The notes under the pieces: model-generated
The model's database searches: none
The model's input: the letters and a program-made list of their open reading frames with translations, nothing else
Told to the model about the DNA's origin: nothing
Position numbers and translations under genes: made by a program
Part shown: positions 25,926-33,821 of the stretch, piece after piece
Layout: the number at the start of each line of letters is the position of its first letter
Position numbering within the stretch: the first letter of the stretch is position 1
NCBI RefSeq assembly: GCF_051195235.1
Contig: NZ_JBNFZM010000003.1
Coordinates: 496,001 to 560,000 of the forward strand
Direction of reading: 5' to 3'
Length of the DNA: 64,000 nucleotides
From: Tateyamaria sp947503385
GTDB lineage: Bacteria > Pseudomonadota > Alphaproteobacteria > Rhodobacterales > Rhodobacteraceae

Positions 25926-28686
25926 CGAACACCCCCTTGATCGGCACAACCGCAGCAATCGGTTTTTGCCAATAAGACCTTGCGATACTGGCCGAACTTC
26001 GCGCAGACCCCCAAAGGTCCAGCGTGGCACCCTGTGGTTTCGCAAGCTCCTGCCCGGACTGAATGTACCCCGCGCCGTCCCGTTCCAGATGGGAAAAACT
26101 CAGTTCGTCCCAGTTTGTCAGGGACGACCGTCTCTGCGCACGCTGGCGCGTCGAACGGCTTCCCACGTCGAGGCCAAAGCGCAACCGGCCCGGAGGTTCG
26201 AGAATGACGAAGAATGCCCTGTTCAGACGGCTGTCGTGCAGCAACCAATCAAGCGAAACGTCAAACCCGTAATAGGCCAGCCCGGTGCCCAGCTTGCCGG
26301 AAAAGGCTGGCAGGAATTTGCGCTGCACGCGCCCGGCTTCCCAAGTGTCCGCTTTCGTTGAGATGTCGATGCGCAGCACGGGTTCATCCAGTTTCCGGAC
26401 AACCGCCCCTTTGATGAGCACAACCAAGGACGGGTTTCCGTTGTCATTGATAGGACTGTGCTGACGTCCCAATGGCGCGGCCCAGTGCGTTATGGCGCCG
26501 ATGTCGTCCTGGGCGGGATCGTGTCTTGGCGCGCCCCGGTTCCAAAAGCGCGGCAAAACAGTGCCGCGCATATCGGTGGGAAAGCCGCGCCAGCGCAATT
26601 CTTGGTTCACTTCGTGGTTGGCACCCAGCAACACCGCTTCGACGAATGCGCGATTTTCCTCAAAAAAGGCGATGGTGTCGTCTGGCATGTCCCGGAGACC
26701 TGCCATGAAAGCGCCCGGTTCGCGCTTCAACAAGTAATCCACCAGCGGAACAGGCAGACGCGGGTCACGGAAAATCGCACCACCCGCGCGCACCTCTCGT
26801 TCGCTACGACCAGTGATACGGAAATCGGCCTTGAGCCGTGGCAAGGCCCGCAAACGATCGGACAAAATTTGCTTTAGCGGTTCAGAAGCAAAGGGTTTCA
26901 CGCCAATCTTGGTCGTTTTGCGTGCGACGGGGCGGACCTCGGCGGCATTGCGCAACAGGCCCGCCGCACCAAGCCGGTCAATGGCGAGGCGGCGATTGCG
27001 TTTTTGCAGGCGCAATTCGGCGACATCCAGCGCCGATCCGGGACGTCTTGTGCCCGCGGCAGAGGGCGTCTGATCTCCCGGTATCTGCGGGGCGCGCAAG
27101 GCACGGCCAGTTTCAGGCGTGCGCGTTTGCACACGCGCACCGATGCGCCGCAAGTCGCGACTAGTATAGGATTGCGGCGCACCACGCGCCTCAAGATACG
27201 CGCCAACACTCTGGCCAATTTCAAATCCCGGCAGGGCGTCCGTTTGGGACTCTTCGCCCATTCGCGCGTAGGGAAAAAACGGCTCTGAAAGACTGACCGC
27301 CACGTCCGCTGCCACGGCGTCGAACCGGCGCGAGACTGTCCGCTCGACCAATGCCTCTGCGGTTTGGAGACGTTGCAGGGCGCGGTTGGCTTCCACCATT
27401 TCCGCGTATTGATCCCAAGCGGAGGCCATTAATTCTTCCTGATTGTCGCGCACACAGGCGGCTCCAAGCTGAGCGGCGAGACGAAAACGCGGATCAAGGT
27501 TGATCTCTTCGGCCCAGCGGTCGGCAGCAGGCGTAATCTCCGGGCGCTTCAAATAGCGAAAGCCGTAAGGCGGCAACCCCACAAGAGGGTAGTCTTCCGC
27601 TTCTTTCACCGCCGCCTCGGCAGGTTCAAGGGTGCCACCTGTCGCTGCCTCTGGGCTTTCGGATTTTTGCGTTTCGCCTGCGATCACCTGATTGAGCGCA
27701 AAGGCGGTTGCGGCCTTGAGCCGGTCCGTGGCCGGATTTTCGCCTACTTCTGCCCCTGTCGGTTTCAGTGCGGTCTGTTTGGCCGCAGGTGAAGTGGCAG
27801 GAAACACTGTCTGGAAGTATCCGGGCACATCGATGCGGAAGGTGTCCCCCGCAGCCAAAGCGTCCGCTTCCCGGTCATCGAGTGAGCGAAGTTGTTCCAG
27901 CAGCGCTTCGAGGTTCAGCCCTTCATCCGTTCGAAAACTGCTGGAGGCATAGTAAGGCAATGTCACTGGCGGGCTGTCTGCGGCCACAGACCATGCCGGA
28001 TCGGTCGGGTCGCTCGGCTGTTGCAGCGGGTCTAGACCCAAGCCCGCCTTGCGCCCGCTTTCGTATGCCGGCACGATAAACAAAGAATAACGGGTTAACG
28101 GTTTCAGCCTGCGTGGGCAAATCAATCTGGAAAACCCGCTGTCTGGATTGGATCGCAGCGCGGCAGCCGCCGCTGTCTCACTTGCAGCGGAATTCATCTG
28201 GACATGCGCGTCCGCCCAGCGCCCCTCCGGGTCGGGCAATGATGTAGCCGGATTGTAAACCAGCACCTTGTTGCAAGGTGCCGTGCCACGCCCCAATCGT
28301 TCGAATTCGTCATCCGTGAGCGCAATCAAAACGATCCATGGGGCAATGTTCTCGATTGGCTGTGAAGTATCCGATTGCCATCCGTTGCCCAGCGAAAAGC
28401 GCCATGGCAAATCCGGACTGCGAAACTCGACAAACGGAAAATAGTCCGGTTCGAAATCGGTAATCCCTGCAACAGGTTCAAAACGGGCAATCTCGGTATC
28501 ATTGATGCCGATCACATCACCGGGACCCCGGAAGCGGGCGGACACGGGAACGGCACTGCCCTCGTCACCATCGGGCGAGGTGATCTGGACGCCGTATTCC
28601 GCACGCAGACGTCCATCCTCTTCGACTTGGGCTCCGGCGACGGCGCCCAACTGAAGATTGGGGAAGAAACGAAAGCTGCTTGGCAT
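25915..28686 (-). CDS. Large-protein cassette, component C (unknown, 923 aa)
   Basis: A 923-residue protein. I chose the ATG at 28686 because AGAGGA lies 8 bases before it; the frame itself extends to 28713. The N-terminal ~120 residues are beta-rich with a recognisable block (RFRGPGDVIGINDTE, then EPDYFPFVEFRSPDLPW). A central block reads NLDPRFRLAAQLGAACVRDN, followed by a helical segment and a basic region. These blocks recur, as I remember, in uncharacterised genes adjacent to DUF6603 genes of other phyla. No export signal is visible. It is probably part of one complex with A, B and D. Function unknown. Confidence 0.7.
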   Translation of the reverse strand: MPSSFRFFPNLQLGAVAGAQVEEDGRLRAEYGVQITSPDGDEGSAVPVSARFRGPGDVIGINDTEIARFEPVAGITDFEPDYFPFVEFRSPDLPWRFSLGNGWQSDTSQPIENIAPWIVLIALTDDEFERLGRGTAPCNKVLVYNPATSLPDPEGRWADAHVQMNSAASETAAAAALRSNPDSGFSRLICPRRLKPLTRYSLFIVPAYESGRKAGLGLDPLQQPSDPTDPAWSVAADSPPVTLPYYASSSFRTDEGLNLEALLEQLRSLDDREADALAAGDTFRIDVPGYFQTVFPATSPAAKQTALKPTGAEVGENPATDRLKAATAFALNQVIAGETQKSESPEAATGGTLEPAEAAVKEAEDYPLVGLPPYGFRYLKRPEITPAADRWAEEINLDPRFRLAAQLGAACVRDNQEELMASAWDQYAEMVEANRALQRLQTAEALVERTVSRRFDAVAADVAVSLSEPFFPYARMGEESQTDALPGFEIGQSVGAYLEARGAPQSYTSRDLRRIGARVQTRTPETGRALRAPQIPGDQTPSAAGTRRPGSALDVAELRLQKRNRRLAIDRLGAAGLLRNAAEVRPVARKTTKIGVKPFASEPLKQILSDRLRALPRLKADFRITGRSEREVRAGGAIFRDPRLPVPLVDYLLKREPGAFMAGLRDMPDDTIAFFEENRAFVEAVLLGANHEVNQELRWRGFPTDMRGTVLPRFWNRGAPRHDPAQDDIGAITHWAAPLGRQHSPINDNGNPSLVVLIKGAVVRKLDEPVLRIDISTKADTWEAGRVQRKFLPAFSGKLGTGLAYYGFDVSLDWLLHDSRLNRAFFVILEPPGRLRFGLDVGSRSTRQRAQRRSSLTNWDELSFSHLERDGAGYIQSGQELAKPQGATLDLWGSARSSASIARSYWQKPIAAVVPIKGVFDGR

Positions 28687-28702
28687 GTCCGGTGTCCTCT
28701 GC

Positions 28703-31700
28703 TCAGGCCGCACTCAGGTAATCGGCGACGGCGGCGTTAATGCCGGGTTCGGCGGCACGCTGTTCTTTGGTTATGCGGGACAGGGTTTGCGTGCCGCGCT
28801 TTGCTTGTGCGTCGAGAATATCGAGCCGGTCATCCGGCGCCTTACCTGCGAGATTGTCGGTAACGCTGCCGGGCACAAATGCTTCTGCACGCATCTTGAC
28901 CCCGTCACGCACAGACGGGAGCGTGGCGGCTGCGCCACTTTGAGCGGTGCGGCCATAGGCGAACTGATCCGCCAGCTTTCCAAATTCGACCTTGGAAAAC
29001 GCATCGAGCGGTTTGAATTTGCTGCTGTCGCGTTCGCCGACCATTATCACCTCGTATTCGTAACTTTCGCCGATGCTGGCCCCTTTGATGGCAGCACCGC
29101 TGTCGGTGATCTCTACCCCAGCCTTATGTACTTCCATGCTGGGCGCACGCAGGCGTTCGGACCGAGATGCCTCAAAATAGTGGGCACGCACGAAATCGTC
29201 GGTGACGTCCGACTGGGGCAATGCGTTGCCATCCTGCAAAAGGACGATATCCAGCCGTTTTGCCCCCGAAATCTGTGCTTCGCCCAGCTTTTCCAAAGAG
29301 ATGTCGAGTGGCAGCGCTGTCTGGGTCAGTTGGAGGGTGCCCAGTGGTTCGATCAGCACCTCATCAGTCTGCCGGAAGGTGATGCGGCCCGCCGCATCGC
29401 CCTGCCCTGCCCCGGCACTCAGCGCAGACACCGCGCCAAGCGCTTCACGCAGTTTTTCTACTGCCGATGTGACGTTCGCGGGGGCGGCCTGTTCGCGCCC
29501 AAACGTACAGGTCACGCCGAACCGGACCTTGACCTTGCACACTTTGACCCACACCTCGCCCGAGATGAAGAAAGGGTTGGGTCCGCGCATGGACAGGGCA
29601 AAGTAAAGCGCCGCCTTCACCTTGCCATTGACCATAAGGGAAATGCCGCCATCAACATCAACGATGAACGAAAACGGATTAAAATAGATAAGCGCATCGA
29701 AGCCGATATGCCCTTCGGCAGAGACCCGCCCCAAGATCGGGAACTTTGGACCTTGCGCAAAAAGCTCGGCCCGGGCACCGAACATCAGAGCGTTTTGCGT
29801 CTGAGCGAAATACGATGAAATGGTCAAACGCACGTCGTCGCCCGGTTGGCCAAAGCCTGCGGACAGGCGGCGCAGTTCAGATAGATTATCAGGCCGCGGA
29901 TATAGCGGGTGCAAGCCGCCAAATGACGCAATCTGGAAGATACCGGGACCCCAGCCGGTGCGGATCGCCACGTCACCGGTGATGGTAAAGAACAGCACCC
30001 GCGATCCTTCGAGCGTGGCGTCAAAGTCGATCCGGCCCGCGGCAAAGTCGATGACACCAAAAAAGCTGAGCTGGAGCATGACGAGGGCGTGTTCTTCGTC
30101 GGGAAGCACCAGCTTGACCGAACCAAGGATCACAAGACGCGGCTGGTTTCCGACTTCGATCACCACGCCAAGTGTGATGTGGAAAATCGTCGGCACACCA
30201 TAGCTGATCCGGGCTACGGGTCCGGCAAAGTGTTGTCCCGGAGCCACCGGCATGATTGCCGCCATATCGTCAAGGATTTGCGGCGCATCCTCGATTGGAT
30301 TGGCCGGGAACAGCAGATCGTCAAGCCGCCCATCAAACAGCACATCCCGCATTGCATCCGTGTCGAGCGTTCGGTTGATCCCCAGAACGCCACCGCATCC
30401 GGTCAGGAAGAAACCTGCCGCCAAGGGCACACTGAAATCAAGGAACACGGACGCCGCAAATGAAAATCCGTCGCGCCCATCCGGGAGTTCGGTGCTGAGC
30501 AACGCGAATGCGGACAGGCCGTAATTGATCTTTGACAATTTGAAGCTGAGCGCCAGCGCACCGCGATAGCTGCTGCCCACATCTTCAAGATGTGGCAGCG
30601 GTGCGTCCTTGATGACAAGACCACCACCCGTGATCGGAGTGAAATCCAGCGATGCACCATACCCTGTCGGCGCTTTGAAAGACGGGCGCGCGTCCAGAGC
30701 ACCAAAATTTCCCGGTGCATCTTCGGGCGTGGGTACGAGATCGACCTGTACACCCATCTCCTCAAAGTACAGAAAAATCGGGCCGAGGCTAAATGATCCG
30801 GTTAGCGCGGCAAAGCTGCCGAACCCGGTTGTGCCCGCCCATCCGGCTATCGTGATGCTGTCGAGGTAAAAGGGACGCAGCTCCGCTTCGATGGGCACCG
30901 TCACCTCAAGGCCCACGCCCCCGTCAAAAGACCAGCCGTCGCGGCTGGACCATGTGGCACTGAAGCCGCCAAACACTTCGACCTCTGTGTCACCGAGAAT
31001 AAAATTCACCAAACCATCGCCGCCCTCTGCGGCGGCAATCCGCAATGCAAGGGCGTCGGCCAGATCGAGTGTCACGCGCATCTCGGGCGGATTGGTTTCC
31101 ACAAGCACGGTCGCCGCGAACCTGTCCAGACGCAGGTGGCTGGCGTCGCGTGCTCCGGCAATGACCCAACCCGTTTCGCCCGCCGCGTTGACTGGCGCAC
31201 CGGAGAGGCGCGCGACGACGTTTGCGTCAACCGCGCCCTGCCCGGTCAGCAATTCTGGCCCGGACGGGTAATAAGCAAACCCCGCCCCACCCGCAGCCTC
31301 CCCCGAGGCCGTCAGTTCGAAACTGATATCATCAGCGAAAACCTGCGGCGGCAGATTGAACCCGCCGCTCAGAACCGGCAGCACGGCGAGCCCCGAAGGT
31401 GTGTCCACATTGGGCCGGGTCGCCCCCGTCATGACCAGTGACAACAACGCCTGAACTGTGGCACCCCCCGCACCCGGCAAAGACGTGCTGCCCGCCAGCA
31501 ACCTCCCGTCAAGGGCCTGTGTCTGTGCATTGGGTGCCCGGTTGCCCAGCGCCTGCGTAACAATACCGGGTGTCTGAACAACGCGGGCACGAAAGCCGAA
31601 CGCATGTAACAGAACAGCCAGCGCGCTGATGAACCCGTTCGCATTGAACGCGTCGCCCCCAAAGGACCAAGTGTCCGCAATCTGGGCAGGTGGGTTGCGC

Positions 31701-32206
31701 AGCAAAAGTCCGGTCGCCTCCCAATCCAAACGTTCGCGCGGTAGCTGGCCTGCGCCGCGGGGGATCCGTTCGACCGCACCGCCTAAGGCGAGAAATGCCT
31801 TGGCCACAGGCAAGAAATCATCAAGCCAGATCAGCAGCAAATACCCCGGCAGCTCTCGCCCCAGGCGGCGCCATGTAGCCGCTTGTGTCAGCGTCCCGGA
31901 CAATGACTGAATCTGACTGGTGTCCACCGTGGCAAGACTGGCCAGCGCATCAAGGACAACAGTCACGAGATCAAACAGCTCTTGTTCCGTTATACCGTTA
32001 CCTGCGGCGTCGTCCTGTGCCTCGGCGAGGATTGCACGCAGGTCCTGTGCGACTGGCAGAATGTCCTGCACGACCGTGTGGTGCGCCGCCGTCAACGGAA
32101 GATCGACACCCAGATCGCTCATCAGGCTTTGCAGCGAGTCCACATCCTCCAACGCCTCAAGCAGTGGGGCAAAGAACTGGGCCATGATCTCAAACGTATT
32201 CGCCAT
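28703..32206 (-). CDS. Large-protein cassette, component D (DUF6603-like, 1167 aa)
   Basis: An 1167-residue protein. Its ATG shares one base with the previous stop. Residues 1-~200 are helical and Leu/Ala-rich. From about 440 to 905 the chain becomes a long series of amphipathic beta strands (GFGSFAALTGSFSLGP, GRVSAEGHIGFDALIYFNPF, FFISGEVWVKVCKVKV) that I recognise as the DUF6603 pattern. The C-terminal ~260 residues are helical and charged. No signal peptide is present, so despite the barrel-like strands it is not an ordinary outer-membrane protein. A beta-solenoid or sheet scaffold is one possible reading. Function unknown; the DUF call is from memory. Confidence 0.7.
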   Translation of the reverse strand: MANTFEIMAQFFAPLLEALEDVDSLQSLMSDLGVDLPLTAAHHTVVQDILPVAQDLRAILAEAQDDAAGNGITEQELFDLVTVVLDALASLATVDTSQIQSLSGTLTQAATWRRLGRELPGYLLLIWLDDFLPVAKAFLALGGAVERIPRGAGQLPRERLDWEATGLLLRNPPAQIADTWSFGGDAFNANGFISALAVLLHAFGFRARVVQTPGIVTQALGNRAPNAQTQALDGRLLAGSTSLPGAGGATVQALLSLVMTGATRPNVDTPSGLAVLPVLSGGFNLPPQVFADDISFELTASGEAAGGAGFAYYPSGPELLTGQGAVDANVVARLSGAPVNAAGETGWVIAGARDASHLRLDRFAATVLVETNPPEMRVTLDLADALALRIAAAEGGDGLVNFILGDTEVEVFGGFSATWSSRDGWSFDGGVGLEVTVPIEAELRPFYLDSITIAGWAGTTGFGSFAALTGSFSLGPIFLYFEEMGVQVDLVPTPEDAPGNFGALDARPSFKAPTGYGASLDFTPITGGGLVIKDAPLPHLEDVGSSYRGALALSFKLSKINYGLSAFALLSTELPDGRDGFSFAASVFLDFSVPLAAGFFLTGCGGVLGINRTLDTDAMRDVLFDGRLDDLLFPANPIEDAPQILDDMAAIMPVAPGQHFAGPVARISYGVPTIFHITLGVVIEVGNQPRLVILGSVKLVLPDEEHALVMLQLSFFGVIDFAAGRIDFDATLEGSRVLFFTITGDVAIRTGWGPGIFQIASFGGLHPLYPRPDNLSELRRLSAGFGQPGDDVRLTISSYFAQTQNALMFGARAELFAQGPKFPILGRVSAEGHIGFDALIYFNPFSFIVDVDGGISLMVNGKVKAALYFALSMRGPNPFFISGEVWVKVCKVKVRFGVTCTFGREQAAPANVTSAVEKLREALGAVSALSAGAGQGDAAGRITFRQTDEVLIEPLGTLQLTQTALPLDISLEKLGEAQISGAKRLDIVLLQDGNALPQSDVTDDFVRAHYFEASRSERLRAPSMEVHKAGVEITDSGAAIKGASIGESYEYEVIMVGERDSSKFKPLDAFSKVEFGKLADQFAYGRTAQSGAAATLPSVRDGVKMRAEAFVPGSVTDNLAGKAPDDRLDILDAQAKRGTQTLSRITKEQRAAEPGINAAVADYLSAA

Positions 32207-33819
32207 CAGCTGCCCCCTCCCGGACGAAGGCTTGCCAAAAAGGCGATACCTTGATTGATCCAACTCCCGCCTTCTTCGACGATGCCCATGGAAACGCTAA
32301 ACTTGGGCATCGTCTCCAGCGCTTGATCGCTGAGTTCCAGTGCCATGCGAGCCGCCGCGATCCGGTACGCGGCAGAGGTCGGCGGCAGCAATGTTTCGAG
32401 CACATCACGCTGCGCCTGACTAATAATGTTTAAATCTTTCAAAGTATCGGGGGTCAGATCTGCCATCGGCAGACGCCGGACGGTTTTGTCACCTTCGTGT
32501 TTTCGCAAAACCTGATTGTTTATGGCATGCATCAACTGCTCGCCGATCTCATTGGAGTACTCGACGACCTCGTCGGGCGCCGGATGCGTGCGCAGGATGT
32601 TGATCGTGTCCTGCAACACTGTCGCGCGGTGGTTCAGAACCTCCCGCATCAGCTCTTTGGCGCGGTTTATCAGCTGAAGCCCCGTTAACGCCCCGGGAAA
32701 CACCTCATCAGCGCGACCCGGCAGGTTGCGCGCCTGATTTCCGATTGTCACAAATGGGCTGTCCCCGTGGCGGATAAAATGCCAGAAGTCGAACGCAAAG
32801 CTGTAGCCACCGTCAAACAGCGCGCCGACCCCATCACCACCTTCATTCCGCGTCGGTCCATGCCAGGGCGGGCGCACATCATCCCCCTGCAACGGCACCT
32901 CGGCCCCCATGCGGCGCGTATCTCCGCACAGCTGGCGGAGGCTTTCGGAACTGCTGCCGGGTGACACCATTGTCCCGAAATCCTTTAACGCCTTGCATTG
33001 AACGACAGAGAACAGCCGCTTGCTGATCCCGTGACCAAGGCTCTTCAATCCGCGATAGACCATTATGTCCGGCCCAAGCGCGCCGTCGGGCATCGGCATG
33101 GACAGCCGCAGGCGGTTTGCGGCATGGCCCAATTCAAGAAGAACCGCGACCACCCGGATTTCGTTAAGCGTGCCCCAACCAAAGCCAGAGCGCATCATGT
33201 AGGTGCCCGTCGCGCTGCTGAAACCGCGCACGTTGTAGAGGTTGCGCTTGAGCACATCTGCGCTGTTATTAACGGCGATCTCAGTGCATTCTTCGTCCAC
33301 GATGGCCGCAACCCGCGCGCAGCCGCGCACAACATCCCGTTGCGAAATCCATCTTGGGGCGTTCAATGCGTGCGTTGGTGTGCGGCGGCGTCTGCCATAG
33401 AGTGCGGCCATGTCGCTCCGCTGCAAATCCGCAAGCGTTCGGTCAGGCGCGACGAGGTTTTTGAGAACCGCAATAAAGTTGTCGCGGTCGATATCGGTGA
33501 ACCCCTCGGAATCCGGCAAAAACTCGCGCCTGAGCCATGCGCGCGCCGCGGCGTCCGTGCCGCCTAGGTTTTCACGAAACAGTCTGGCAGTCGCATCCCA
33601 CGTGGCTGCGGGCCCTGCGTCTTGAAATAAGATCCTGACCATTTCTGGGAACCGTGCGCCACGCTGTAGGTGCACCACCCGGTCCGCCAATTCGTCATAG
33701 TCGAGGCCCAACTGGCCCAGTTGCATCCGAACCGCATATGGCAAGCGCAGCAATTCGTTCGGGATTTGGCCGCGATTGCATTGTCGGATGAACCGTGCCG
33801 GCAAAAGGTCAATGCGCAT
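32206..33819 (-). CDS. Large-protein cassette, component E (putative Mrr-like nuclease)
   Basis: A 537-residue protein, mostly helical. The middle shows the arrangement of a PD-(D/E)xK nuclease of the Mrr D-QxK type: helix with Glu220 (GWGTLNEIRVVAVLLELG), then Asp251 in GPDIMV, then Gln274 and Lys276 in FSVVQCKAL, then a helix. The strand-loop-strand spacing is plausible. The N-terminal ~200 residues and C-terminal ~180 residues have no match I know. It is second in the cassette, two bases downstream of component F and one base overlapping component D. It could be a toxin, an effector or a DNA-processing subunit. The nuclease call needs a profile search. Confidence 0.55.
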   Translation of the reverse strand: MRIDLLPARFIRQCNRGQIPNELLRLPYAVRMQLGQLGLDYDELADRVVHLQRGARFPEMVRILFQDAGPAATWDATARLFRENLGGTDAAARAWLRREFLPDSEGFTDIDRDNFIAVLKNLVAPDRTLADLQRSDMAALYGRRRRTPTHALNAPRWISQRDVVRGCARVAAIVDEECTEIAVNNSADVLKRNLYNVRGFSSATGTYMMRSGFGWGTLNEIRVVAVLLELGHAANRLRLSMPMPDGALGPDIMVYRGLKSLGHGISKRLFSVVQCKALKDFGTMVSPGSSSESLRQLCGDTRRMGAEVPLQGDDVRPPWHGPTRNEGGDGVGALFDGGYSFAFDFWHFIRHGDSPFVTIGNQARNLPGRADEVFPGALTGLQLINRAKELMREVLNHRATVLQDTINILRTHPAPDEVVEYSNEIGEQLMHAINNQVLRKHEGDKTVRRLPMADLTPDTLKDLNIISQAQRDVLETLLPPTSAAYRIAAARMALELSDQALETMPKFSVSMGIVEEGGSWINQGIAFLASLRPGGGS

Positions 33820-33821
33820 CG

